Shown piece after piece: positions 51,590 to 59,999 of a DNA stretch of 64,000 nucleotides; position 1 is the first letter of the stretch; every line of letters starts with the position of its first letter. The notes beneath the pieces were generated by a model. It did not search any database, was not told the DNA's origin, and saw nothing but the letters and a program-made list of their open reading frames with translations. Both the position numbers and the translations under genes were made by a program. Source of the stretch: Salinivirgaceae bacterium (GTDB taxonomy: Bacteria; Bacteroidota; Bacteroidia; Bacteroidales; SZUA-534); contig JAFVGW010000044.1 in the NCBI GenBank assembly GCA_017474765.1, positions 1 through 64,000 on the forward strand, written 5' to 3'.

Positions 51590-51610
51590 ACGCACCAAAA
51601 AAGTGCGAAA

Positions 51611-52648
51611 ATGAGTAAACTGAATATTCCCAAAGGTTACAAACCTTTATTGAACCTGACTCAAACCGAGTTGGGCATACAACGCATAAAAGATTTTTTC
51701 CAATCGAACCTGTCGGCCGAGTTGCGGCTGAGGCGCGTAACGGCTCCGTTGTTTGTGCTGAAAGGCACTGGCCTGAACGACGACCTAAATGGTGTTGAGC
51801 GCCCCGTGACGTTCCCCATCAAGGATATGCAAGAACAAAATGCCGAAATTGTGCATTCGCTTGCAAAATGGAAACGCATGATTTTGGCTGATTACGAAAT
51901 AGATAGCGGATTCGGCATCTACACCGACATGAACGCTATCCGCGCCGACGAGGAACTCGACAACACCCACTCGCTCTACGTTGACCAGTGGGACTGGGAA
52001 ATGTGCATCAACAAAGACGACCGCACCATCGATTTTCTGAAGACGACAGTGAAACGCATATTTTACGCAATGCGCCGCACTGAATATCTTGTGTATGAAA
52101 TGTTTCCAAGCATTAAACCGCAACTTCCGCAGCGCATCCACTTTGTCTATGCCGACGACTTGTGCAAAATGTACCCAAAACTGACTCCGAAAGAGCGCGA
52201 AGACGCCATCACCAAAGAGTATGGTGCGGTGTTTATTATGGGCATTGGCGGCGTAATGAGCAATGGCGAGAAGCACGACGGCCGCGCCCCCGACTACGAC
52301 GACTGGACCACCCCGACTGGCGACGGACACTTCGGCCTGAACGGCGATATTTTGGTATGGGACAGCGTGTTAGGCCACGCTCTCGAACTCTCGTCAATGG
52401 GTATCCGTGTGGACAAGGAATCATTGCTGCGCCAACTTGAAATCACAGGACAGCAACAACGCAAGGAACTCTATTTCCACCGCCGCTTGCTCGAAGGTTC
52501 GCTCCCACTCTCAATCGGAGGCGGCATCGGACAATCAAGGCTCGGCATGTTCTTCCTGCGCAAGGCTCATATTGGCGAAATCCAAGCCAGCATCTGGCCC
52601 GACGACATGCGCAAAACTTGCGACGAGAACAATATTCCGCTGATTTAA
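51611..52648 (+). CDS. asnA: Aspartate-ammonia ligase AsnA
   Basis: A 345-residue enzyme making asparagine from aspartate, ammonia and ATP, related to class II aspartyl-tRNA synthetases. TQTELGIQRIKDFFQ, RRVTAPLFVLKGTGLNDDLNG, VDQWDWEMCI and the C-terminal SIGGGIGQSRLGMFFLRKAHIGE are diagnostic. It is cytosolic and monocistronic, and is the last clearly chromosomal gene before the mobile-element-like region. Confidence 0.96.
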   Translation: MSKLNIPKGYKPLLNLTQTELGIQRIKDFFQSNLSAELRLRRVTAPLFVLKGTGLNDDLNGVERPVTFPIKDMQEQNAEIVHSLAKWKRMILADYEIDSGFGIYTDMNAIRADEELDNTHSLYVDQWDWEMCINKDDRTIDFLKTTVKRIFYAMRRTEYLVYEMFPSIKPQLPQRIHFVYADDLCKMYPKLTPKEREDAITKEYGAVFIMGIGGVMSNGEKHDGRAPDYDDWTTPTGDGHFGLNGDILVWDSVLGHALELSSMGIRVDKESLLRQLEITGQQQRKELYFHRRLLEGSLPLSIGGGIGQSRLGMFFLRKAHIGEIQASIWPDDMRKTCDENNIPLI

Positions 52649-52676
52649 GTTACTCTTGATAATAGGTATCACAAAA

Positions 52677-52708
52677 AAAACGCCGCTTGATTGCGGCGTT
52701 TTTTTTTG
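52677..52708. terminator. Bidirectional terminator after asnA
   Basis: aacgccgc (52679-52686)/gcggcgtt (52693-52700) flanked by an A-tract and a T9 tract. Confidence 0.85.
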
Positions 52709-52762
52709 TAGATTCAATACTATCGCAACACAAAAATTGCCACGCCAGGATTGTTCTATATT

Positions 52763-52800
52763 GCAAAAAAAATCCTCCTACTACTACTAATTGGAGGATT
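52763..52800 (-). terminator. Terminator of the minus-strand element operon
   Basis: aatcctcc (52771-52778)/ggaggatt (52793-52800); on the minus strand this is followed by T8. It would end transcription arriving from the right. Confidence 0.75.
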
Positions 52801-52802
52801 AT

Positions 52803-52860
52803 TTCTCTTGTGAACCAGCTGGGTTTTGAACCCTGCTGTGAATCAGTTTGTTATAAAGAG
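52803..52860 (-). other. tRNA-3'-end-like remnant, possible att site
   Basis: On the minus strand cagggttcaaaacccag has a T-arm layout (TTCAA loop, 5-bp stem with one A-A mismatch) and is followed by ctggttcacaagag; ctctt at the other end could pair with aagag. The D-arm and most of the anticodon arm are missing. tRNA 3' ends are common integration sites, so this may mark the left border of the element. This is inference. Confidence 0.4.
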
Positions 52861-53009
52861 TAAAAACAACTTTTGTAACAGCGGTTTTGTGGCAACTATT
52901 TGGTTTCCAACAATTTACATAAAACCTTAATAGGTGTCGCATTGTGTTACTTGTAGGGAGACGAACTTTAATTGATAATCAGTAATATACAAGGCAAAAT
53001 TGTCAATGG

Positions 53010-53084
53010 TAACAAATTTTGTAACAAAGGATAACAAATGTAACAAACTGTAACAGCCCATAACAAATATAACAAGCGATAACA
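53010..53084. repeat. Eight TAACA motifs phased at about 10 bp
   Basis: TAACA (usually TAACAAA) begins at 53010, 53022, 53032, 53041, 53051, 53061, 53070 and 53080. Spacings are 12, 10, 9, 10, 10, 9 and 10, one helical turn each. A further TAACA is at 52876. This resembles an iteron or centromere-like array. Confidence 0.75.
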
Positions 53085-53146
53085 AAACAACAACAAAATG
53101 TTACACGGTTTAAACAAAAAAGATTTGCATCGCAAATATAAGAAAA

Positions 53147-53977
53147 TCAATCCAGTCCTGCAAGCGTTTCGGCCAGCAGTTTACGGCCTCGCTCCATTTT
53201 GGCTTGCTTGCTGGCCGACGGTTGCGCGTTGGTTTGGCGCGGCGGCAGCACATCAATTTCCTCGTAGCCGCCAAAACGGTTTTTGCGCGGTACGGCTTTA
53301 AAATTCTCAACGTAAACCTCGACATCGACATCGTGCAGATACTCCTGCGAACCCCTAAACGCACCTGATTTTGTCGTTTGAAAAACGTACACATAAAATT
53401 TATCAGGCGGCAAGGCACGCAAATCTTCGGGCGAAAGCCCTGCATAGTTGACGCTATCTATAAAAATAAACTTGTAGGGCGCAAAATTGGCTGGCACACA
53501 CTCGCCAGTTATTGTCAGGTTCGGATTGGCCGCGCCGAGCCGTTGTAATTTTTCCTGAAACGAATAGCGAAAACCCTCCTCCGCGCTCACATATAGCGTC
53601 TTGTAGCTGAGCGTCCGCGAAACGTATGCCGCAAATTGAATGGCTAACGTTGACTTACCATTGCCAGGCCGTCCGTAAAACATAATCTGTGCGTCGGACT
53701 GCGGACGGCCAATGAGTTTACGCCATCGGCCAGTCATTTCGATAATCGAAAATTTTTCGTTCATAAAGTCGCAAGAATTGAGTTTGTCGCTGCGCGAAAG
53801 CCGCCGTTTCTGCGGCTCTTGCGGCTTTTCAGGCTGTTGCGGCTCAATGCCGTCCAGCACGTTGTTGCCTCCGCGTTGTGGCGTGGCCGTGTGTATGTAT
53901 TGATTGAAAGCGCGACCTAACTGGCGTTTCTGCTGCGGCGTTGCTTTCAGTTTCGGATTGAATTTGTCAATTAACAT
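53147..53977 (-). CDS. RecA/KaiC-like P-loop ATPase
   Basis: A 276-residue protein. A basic, Pro/Gln-rich N-terminus (to ~65) precedes a P-loop ATPase core: Walker A GRPGNGKST (102-110), Walker B KFIFIDSVN (169-177), YVSAEEG after strand 2, and a loop YVFQTTKSGAFRGSQEYLHDVDVEVYVE typical of RecA/KaiC/RadA-like proteins. A C-terminal basic segment follows. It probably binds DNA or a partner in the element's replication or recombination. It is the last gene of the operon, 12 bases after the previous stop, and the TAACA array lies immediately downstream. Confidence 0.75.
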   Translation of the reverse strand: MLIDKFNPKLKATPQQKRQLGRAFNQYIHTATPQRGGNNVLDGIEPQQPEKPQEPQKRRLSRSDKLNSCDFMNEKFSIIEMTGRWRKLIGRPQSDAQIMFYGRPGNGKSTLAIQFAAYVSRTLSYKTLYVSAEEGFRYSFQEKLQRLGAANPNLTITGECVPANFAPYKFIFIDSVNYAGLSPEDLRALPPDKFYVYVFQTTKSGAFRGSQEYLHDVDVEVYVENFKAVPRKNRFGGYEEIDVLPPRQTNAQPSASKQAKMERGRKLLAETLAGLD

Positions 53978-53989
53978 AATTGCTTGTGT

Positions 53990-56239
53990 TTATTGGTTTT
54001 GCTCTTTCAGTTCAAGATAGCAGTCTATTACGAATACGTTGCCATCTTCGTCAACTATGGCGTTTTTGGACTTTACATCGGAAACAAAAAACAATTCGTT
54101 TTCCCAATCCCCCTTGTTTTTTACAAGGCCGATACTTGCCAGTTTTTCTTCAAATTGCCTTATCGTGGCAAATTCTCCATCAATATAGTCTTGTTCAACA
54201 ATGATTTCAAAAAGCCCATATTGGCTGCGGCCAAAAGCAACTATATTAAACCAAGTTTCAGGAAATAAAATATTATGAATAAGGAAACGGTATATGGCCT
54301 TTGATACGTTATTATCATACAATTCGGTGTCGATTGTTTTAACAACCATACGGCGTTGCCTATCGCAATAAATCGTTGCCTCGCTGCCGTAAGACATTGG
54401 TTGCCCGAATTTTGAATGAAAATAACTATCCGTGTTTTCTATCCAAAAATCGTGTTCTTTTGCAAACGCTTCAATTATTACATCACCTTGTAGCGTGGGT
54501 CGGTCTGCAACAACTCCTCGTTGCGCTGCACTTGCCGCTTCACATCTTCGGGCGATAAACAGTGCTGCCGCATTTTTATTAGCGATTCCATACAAGCCTC
54601 GCTTTGCCTCTTGTGTGATTCGTTCAGGAAGCAGGGTTCGTAGCCAATCAGTTCCAAATACTTGTAAGCCATATTTGTAAAGTTTTTCAGCCTCGCTTAA
54701 AATATCCGCAAAGATAATATTATTTTCCATAATTGCCGACCTTTTGTTCGTGTCGCCCAGTTTTACACGATTGTTTCGGCTGTGAATTTCGGCATTTTTT
54801 TCATTTATACCCTCAATTTTCATCAACTCCAGTTTGAGTTTGAGGGCTTTGGCCTTTGCTTTGGCGAGGCGTAGGCGGCGGTCGTGGTCGGTTGCCCACT
54901 GGGGCTGTGCAATCTTACGATACCATTCCTGCTGGCCGCTTATTGTCATTTGGCGGTTGCGGTGCGGCTGGTGCGTCTGCACACACCAACTATCGACGGT
55001 GTAGAACGTATCGCCGACGGCTGTAATGTTGTGAACCCACAACTTGCCTTTGTATTTGCCGCGCTTGGCCTCGGCCACAAGCGGAAAATACTCTATCCAG
55101 TCGCCAACATTGAAACGCGGAGCGTCGCCTGACAGCCCAAAAAGTTCGTGATTGACTATCTTTGCGTCGGCTTCGTCGAAAATGACATAACATTCGCCGT
55201 CGGAATAACTGCTGTAATGTATGCCGACAAATCCGCAATCGTGCAGGAATTGGCTAGCGCGTCGGCCAGCGTCGGCAGGCTTCATATCTCTATAATTGTG
55301 TTCGTAATCAAAGGCAGCGCAAAATTCTTTGTATAGGTTTTCGCCTTTCCAGTTACCGCCGCGCAAGTAAGAATACGGTTTGCCGTCGGGGTTTGTGTAT
55401 GGTTTTAGCCAGTCGTTAGTGCGAACATCAATAACTTTCCATCGGCTTAAACCGTCCAGCACCATTTGTATTTGCTTGTCGGTCAAAGTCTTTTGTTCTT
55501 CAATATAGTTTGTGCCGTCGTTGTCGGGAATTTCAACCTCGTAGTGGTGGCGTTCTTTTTCGACGCGCTCAAAATCATCGGGGTTTAATCTTTCAAACGC
55601 AGCCAATTCTTCCTCATTTTCGACACACACCGAATCGCAGGTAGTTTCGTATTCGTTTATGATTCGGCTGAAAGCCATACGGTCGTATCGCAGCGACGAA
55701 GCAATGTTCATATATACATTTCGTCCAGCCTCGCTGTCGCCAAGTATCTTATCAATCTTCTCGCACAACTTTTGTCTTTCAACCGATTTGTTCCAATATT
55801 TCACGCTGTCGTCGCCGATATTTTTGATTTTTAACAGCAAAGCCAGTTTTTTTTCTACCAGCGCAGTATTTATCTTAATATCGCGTATGTATTCTTGTAT
55901 AAGTTCCTCTACCGTGCGTTGCGGATATAAGTCCATATCGCCTAATATGCACATTGCAATGACGCGCTCCATTCTTTCAAGATTGAGTTTGTCGATTTCG
56001 TCGGACGTTACCCCTTTGTATTTGTTGGGATTGCGCTGATTATTAGCATAATTTCGTCTATCATTCTCACTAAAATAACTGCCCCAGCCGTGCGCCTGAC
56101 AACCCTCGCCACTTGCCATAAAGCGGTGGTCGAAGCCTAAACGCTCCCCAGTTTCAGGGTCGATAAACGAGCCGTCAGCCCTTTTCAGCAGATAGGGACT
56201 GTTATGCGTTACGGCCATTCCTATATCGCCAAGTTTCAT
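53990..56239 (-). CDS. Polyvalent protein: split ADP-ribosyltransferase-like domain plus kinase-like domain
   Basis: A 749-residue protein. Residues ~10-65 (THNSPYLLKR..., GEGCQAHGWGSYFSEN) resemble the first half of polyvalent ART domains. Residues ~325-368 (FLHDCGFVGIHY..., YVIFDEADAKIVNHELF) resemble the last half, with a ~250-residue insertion between. A beta-barrel-like segment (~374-430) precedes the shared lysine/leucine helix at 454-475. The C-terminal ~590-745 looks like the polyvalent protein-kinase-like domain: YGSEATIY, VVKTID (candidate Lys634), LIHNILFPETWFNI, SDVKSKNAIV (Asp721) and VFVIDC (Asp739). Polyvalent proteins occur in phages and conjugative elements and are thought to act on the new host. 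The fusion point coincides with the shared helix. Confidence 0.65.
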   Translation of the reverse strand: MKLGDIGMAVTHNSPYLLKRADGSFIDPETGERLGFDHRFMASGEGCQAHGWGSYFSENDRRNYANNQRNPNKYKGVTSDEIDKLNLERMERVIAMCILGDMDLYPQRTVEELIQEYIRDIKINTALVEKKLALLLKIKNIGDDSVKYWNKSVERQKLCEKIDKILGDSEAGRNVYMNIASSLRYDRMAFSRIINEYETTCDSVCVENEEELAAFERLNPDDFERVEKERHHYEVEIPDNDGTNYIEEQKTLTDKQIQMVLDGLSRWKVIDVRTNDWLKPYTNPDGKPYSYLRGGNWKGENLYKEFCAAFDYEHNYRDMKPADAGRRASQFLHDCGFVGIHYSSYSDGECYVIFDEADAKIVNHELFGLSGDAPRFNVGDWIEYFPLVAEAKRGKYKGKLWVHNITAVGDTFYTVDSWCVQTHQPHRNRQMTISGQQEWYRKIAQPQWATDHDRRLRLAKAKAKALKLKLELMKIEGINEKNAEIHSRNNRVKLGDTNKRSAIMENNIIFADILSEAEKLYKYGLQVFGTDWLRTLLPERITQEAKRGLYGIANKNAAALFIARRCEAASAAQRGVVADRPTLQGDVIIEAFAKEHDFWIENTDSYFHSKFGQPMSYGSEATIYCDRQRRMVVKTIDTELYDNNVSKAIYRFLIHNILFPETWFNIVAFGRSQYGLFEIIVEQDYIDGEFATIRQFEEKLASIGLVKNKGDWENELFFVSDVKSKNAIVDEDGNVFVIDCYLELKEQNQ
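54815..54880 (-). repeat. Shared Lys/Leu helix motif, internal copy
   Basis: Codes for RRLRLAKAKAKALKLKL followed by ELMKIEG inside the 53990-56239 protein. A 23-base block (54843-54865) is identical to 57716-57738. Confidence 0.8.
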
Positions 56240-56245
56240 ATTGCG

Positions 56246-57679
56246 TTAGATTTTCATTAACTCCAGTTTCATTTTGATTGCCTTCGCCTTTAGTTTCAGC
56301 AGTTTGCGCTGGCGGTCGCGGTTGTCGTCCTCGGCTGACGGCGCGGCTTCGGCTGCGTCGTAGCAGTTGTCGAAATAAACGCCGTAATCAGTATCTATTT
56401 GTTGCGGCGGCGATTCCAACGCCATCAGCAGAATGTATGACGGCACGCTGTCGTCGGTTTTATAGACCAACATATACCTCACAACTTCGTCCATTGTGCC
56501 GTCTTTTTTCTTGTGGCGGCTGACTGCCTCGTTATAGTAGAACTTGCCTTTGCCCAAATCCATTGCCGCCGAAACAAACTGCAACAAGTATTCGAGGTCG
56601 AATCCTGCTTGGGGCTTAAAGCCGTTGTGCGACGGTGTGTGGCTGAATATGAGCGACACATTGTCGGCAGACCAGCAACTATTGCAGCCTTTCAGTTTGG
56701 CCTGACGCTGGCGCAGGGTGAGCCATTGCCAAAAATCGAGGGCGTTGAGCGCAAATTCGTGCAGACTATCGTCTTTCGGAATGATTGCTTGCCAGTTGTA
56801 ATAAGTGCCGTCAATCTTCTTGCCGTCTTTTGTTACAACCGTTCCCGATTCCTGATTGCTGCTGATACGGTCGGCGGCAACAGCGGCTAAAATAGCCGCG
56901 TTGGTGGCTACATACCAGCCTTTCGGGTCGTTGTAAACACCGTTCCCGATTGGCCGCAGGTCGTCGTGGCCGAACATTCCGTAAAGGTGTTCAATGAGTG
57001 GCTGGGAGCGATATTTGGGCTTAACATCGAATTGCTCGGCGCAGTATGCCTCAATGAACTTTTTGCGAAGCCGTGAGCAAAGCGTTTTGTGCATTTTTAT
57101 TTCATTTATGCGGTGGCGAATCAGGTCTGCACCTTTAGCCAGCAGTTGCTGTTGGTCGTCGGTGGGCAGTTTGATTTTTCCCATCTGCTCGGCCACAAAA
57201 GCCAGCATTTTATCGTTGTCGATTTTTGCGAGGGCTTTTTTCAGGCTCGGCAGAAAATCGTTAAGGCCAATACTGATTTTATTTGGCCTATTGAACTCTT
57301 TGAACACCCTAACGGCAAAATCCTGCTCGGTCAGTTGCTCTTTCAAGGCAGCGAAATCGCGTCGCGTCCAATACTGCAATTCAGGTGCAAGTCCTTGCAG
57401 ATGTTCGATACCATCAAGGAAGCGGAGCGCGTCCGCAAGGTGGGTAAACAGCGGTTTTTTATCGCCACTGACGGCTTGCGGCATTGGAATAAATCCTCCC
57501 AAATGTTGCTCCAGCGCAATCAATTCTTCGGCGTTTCCTACATTCACCTCAAAAAAGTGTTCGGGCGTGTAGTAAATATCAAGCGGCTGGCCGTCGCTGT
57601 AAATACGACCGTTGTCGTCGGCGGTGTAATCGTCGGGCAAAAGGCCACGCAAGATTGAAATGTGATTCTCGGTTTTCAT
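56246..57679 (-). CDS. Element protein of unknown function with shared C-terminal helix
   Basis: A 477-residue protein I cannot name. Residues ~120-215 are helical and basic (RLRKKFIEAYCAEQF). Residues ~225-300 read GNGVYNDPKGWYVATNAAILAAVAADR and TYYNWQAIIPKDDS, a layout faintly like a sliding-clamp module (ATDxxRL then a YPxxxxVIP strand); this is a weak guess. The last 26 residues are the shared helix ending KAKAIKMKLELMKI. Gaps of 5-6 bases on both sides show tight operon packing. Confidence 0.55.
   Translation of the reverse strand: MKTENHISILRGLLPDDYTADDNGRIYSDGQPLDIYYTPEHFFEVNVGNAEELIALEQHLGGFIPMPQAVSGDKKPLFTHLADALRFLDGIEHLQGLAPELQYWTRRDFAALKEQLTEQDFAVRVFKEFNRPNKISIGLNDFLPSLKKALAKIDNDKMLAFVAEQMGKIKLPTDDQQQLLAKGADLIRHRINEIKMHKTLCSRLRKKFIEAYCAEQFDVKPKYRSQPLIEHLYGMFGHDDLRPIGNGVYNDPKGWYVATNAAILAAVAADRISSNQESGTVVTKDGKKIDGTYYNWQAIIPKDDSLHEFALNALDFWQWLTLRQRQAKLKGCNSCWSADNVSLIFSHTPSHNGFKPQAGFDLEYLLQFVSAAMDLGKGKFYYNEAVSRHKKKDGTMDEVVRYMLVYKTDDSVPSYILLMALESPPQQIDTDYGVYFDNCYDAAEAAPSAEDDNRDRQRKLLKLKAKAIKMKLELMKI
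56249..56323 (-). repeat. Shared Lys/Leu helix motif, C-terminal copy
   Basis: C-terminus of the 56246-57679 protein. 27 bases (56252-56278) are identical to 62072-62098 in another gene. Confidence 0.8.
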
Positions 57680-57684
57680 AGTTT

Positions 57685-59889
57685 TTATATTTTCATTAGT
57701 TCAAGTTTCATTTTCAGGGCTTTGGCCTTTGCTTTGGCAAGGCGCAGACGGCGGTCGCGGTCGTCGGTTGTGTTTTCAACCAATTTGTCGGTTTCTTTGT
57801 CATAATGTTTGTTTTCGCGCAGGTCGGCTATCATACAAATCATTTCATATTCCAATTCGTCGTTGCCGTCGAAATCATCTTCAACCAGCGGAAAGCGGTC
57901 GTAAGGCGACGATTGAATCCAAACCTCGTCGCAGGGTCGTACAATTCCACCTTTTATGTGGCTTCCTTTGGCGTAAGTCCTGCATATTTTGGCCTTTGAG
58001 TGGTATTTGTCCAATATAGCCTGAACGCGGCTTTTGAACGGTTTTACTTTATTGTAGAAAGCCTTTTTATCTTCCCATTCCAGCGATAAAAGTTGTGTGC
58101 TTTCGTTGCCGTAAAAGGTGCAATCTTTGAAAATTAGGGCGGCTGTTTGAACGCTATACGTGGAATCGTCCCAAGAGCCTTTGTCGTTAATCTTTGCAAT
58201 CCTGCACTCGTCGGCGGCTGTTTTTTCATCACGATAGGCTTTAACTACCTGATACACCCATTTATCATCGTAGTACACGTTGCCGACTTTAAACATTTCA
58301 GGCTTTCTTTCCAATGAGGGGTAATCAATTTGTTCTTTTACGTAATCAAGTATGGCCGCGTCGTTTTTAATGGAATATGTTATGCCTTGTTTGTTTTTTT
58401 CGCGAGAAGATACAAATGATTTGAGAATGTCCTTTCCCCATAAATACTGATTCAGGCGTTCTTCAATTTTCCCAAACTTGCCGCCCAAACAATAAGAAAG
58501 GAATATGCCGTCGTAGCCGACGGTTACAAATGATATTGGCTTTTTAAAGCAATCACGGCAAATGTAATCGAGAACACGCAAACACTCGGCTGGGTCGTAT
58601 GGCTTATTGCGCTGAATCAACTCCAGCGAATATTCCTCGTAATTATACACGCCGTTGCTGCCGTCGTATTCGTATTTTCCTTTGATTTTATGCACTTTCT
58701 TAATGGTGAACACCTCTCCGTAAGAGGGTCTGCCCATCGCCGTACACTTAACCGTGTCGCCAACTTTGAATTTTGCGTCGGAATAGTCTATTCCTTGCAA
58801 AATATTGTCGCTTTCAGGGCTGAACTGGCCGTTATTACGGCTGTCCGATTTTATTTGGTTTGCGTTGTGAACGAAAAAAGTTGTTACTGGCTTGCGGTTG
58901 GCCGAATTATTGAATTTTACATCAATAACATTTTCGACTATAACACCATCAAAATTTGTGTTTTGAGTGGCGCGTAAAATCTCGCGCTCCATATCGGCAT
59001 AGGTTCTGCCGTGCGCGTCCAAAATAATGGGGTTACGCATATTCAGGTAAACCTCAAAAACGCGGCTGTTTTCGGGCAACTCGCCCGATTCGTTATCTTC
59101 AAGAGAATACTCGTAGGCCAAATCGTAGTCCGAAGTGAACCAAAAACCATCTTCGGCTTTGGCGTAATCGCTCCTGAACGTATCAAAATCACCGTCAGGC
59201 GTTCCGTGATAGACAACCAGCGGACGGCCAAACCTATCGACGATTTTTGAAGAATTTTTTTGCAGAATTGAAATTAACCTTTTATCTTTGTATTCATCTA
59301 AACGACCTGATTCTGCGGAAGATTCACTTGATATTGGATTTGAAGCGGATTCAGGTTTTTTGTTTATCAAGTCTATCAATTCTCCTTTTTCAATGGTCGT
59401 TAGTTTATGGTCGTAGTAACGTTCACCGTCGGGCAACACAACAACAACCGACTTTACGGTGTAATCTACCATTCCAATTTTCAGGCCACAAACAAAATAA
59501 TCAAATGATTCAACATTTACTTTTGTGTCCTCATTAGGCAAGGTGGCGATATATATTGATTTTTCAATTATTTGAGGAATTGCAGCCACGCTTTGTAAGT
59601 GCCAAATGTCTTTGTAATCGTGTTCTAATATTTCTCGAATACCACCATTTTTTCGTCCTGATTTGAGTATAATTTTTCTGCCAGTGTCGTTGTTTGTATA
59701 ATCCTTACGGAGCGTTTTTGCGTATTTTCTTGCGTTTTTTCCGTATTCTTTTATGTCAGCATCGGGCTGAACCTCATTACCCTTAATGTAAGCGTATTGG
59801 CTTTTACGTAGTTTTTCAATACGCAGCGGCTTTTCCCAATCGCCAAACCAACGCTTAAATTCAGGTGTGTATATTTGTTTTCTTTCCAT
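57685..59889 (-). CDS. Polyvalent protein: nuclease-like and ADP-ribosyltransferase-like domains
   Basis: A 734-residue protein from the ATG at 59889. It begins IYTPEFKRWFGDWE, a short module common at polyvalent-domain borders. Residues ~80-175 (GGIREILEHDYKDIWHLQSVAAIP, VCGLKIGMVDYTVKSVVVV, HKLTTIEKG) resemble the Barnase/EndoU/RelE-like polyvalent nuclease group. Residues ~218-265 (DRFGRPLVVYHGTPDGDF, FWFTSDYDLAYEYS) are a typical polyvalent ART start. Two beta-barrel-like segments (FKVGDTVKC, FKVGNVYYDDKWVYQVV) follow, and the last 25 residues are the shared helix. The longer frame reads through the tRNA-like element upstream (GSAVQFRLAPL) and is rejected. Confidence 0.65.
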   Translation of the reverse strand: MERKQIYTPEFKRWFGDWEKPLRIEKLRKSQYAYIKGNEVQPDADIKEYGKNARKYAKTLRKDYTNNDTGRKIILKSGRKNGGIREILEHDYKDIWHLQSVAAIPQIIEKSIYIATLPNEDTKVNVESFDYFVCGLKIGMVDYTVKSVVVVLPDGERYYDHKLTTIEKGELIDLINKKPESASNPISSESSAESGRLDEYKDKRLISILQKNSSKIVDRFGRPLVVYHGTPDGDFDTFRSDYAKAEDGFWFTSDYDLAYEYSLEDNESGELPENSRVFEVYLNMRNPIILDAHGRTYADMEREILRATQNTNFDGVIVENVIDVKFNNSANRKPVTTFFVHNANQIKSDSRNNGQFSPESDNILQGIDYSDAKFKVGDTVKCTAMGRPSYGEVFTIKKVHKIKGKYEYDGSNGVYNYEEYSLELIQRNKPYDPAECLRVLDYICRDCFKKPISFVTVGYDGIFLSYCLGGKFGKIEERLNQYLWGKDILKSFVSSREKNKQGITYSIKNDAAILDYVKEQIDYPSLERKPEMFKVGNVYYDDKWVYQVVKAYRDEKTAADECRIAKINDKGSWDDSTYSVQTAALIFKDCTFYGNESTQLLSLEWEDKKAFYNKVKPFKSRVQAILDKYHSKAKICRTYAKGSHIKGGIVRPCDEVWIQSSPYDRFPLVEDDFDGNDELEYEMICMIADLRENKHYDKETDKLVENTTDDRDRRLRLAKAKAKALKMKLELMKI
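57688..57762 (-). repeat. Shared Lys/Leu helix motif, C-terminal copy
   Basis: Codes for RLRLAKAKAKALKMKL and ELMKI at the very end of the 57685-59889 protein. Confidence 0.85.
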
Positions 59890-59922
59890 CATCAAACCAA
59901 ATGTCAGTAAATCAAATAAAAA

Positions 59923-59988
59923 CAAGGGCGCGAGGCGGAATTGAACCGCCGACCCCATAAGGGTCTGCCTCTAACTTTCGCGCCCTTG
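59923..59988 (-). ncRNA. Compact tRNA-like fold between two element genes
   Basis: A 10-bp acceptor-like stem (caagggcgcg 59923-59932 / cgcgcccttg 59979-59988) encloses, on the minus strand, a D-arm-like gttagaggcagac, a short anticodon-like hairpin accc-ttatg-gggt, and a perfect T-arm ggcgg-ttcaatt-ccgcc. The core is only 60 bases, with a shrunken anticodon arm, no variable loop and no encoded CCA. It could be a decayed tRNA, a tRNA mimic or a processing/termination signal between the genes at 60000 and 57685. Confidence 0.45.
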
Positions 59989-59999
59989 CTGTGTGCGGC

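Larger units (their letters stand above)
52649..53146. other. Boundary region between chromosome and element-like genes
   Basis: No gene is visible. The 498 bases hold the asnA terminator, a minus-strand terminator (52763-52800), a tRNA-3'-end-like remnant (52803-52860) and an array of TAACA motifs (53010-53084). Confidence 0.6.

Noticed and set aside
59890..59958. N-terminal extension (GSAVQFRLAPL...) of the 57685 protein
   Set aside because: It is a translation of the T-arm of the tRNA-like fold, a frequent artefact; two ATGs at 59889/59892 give the natural start.
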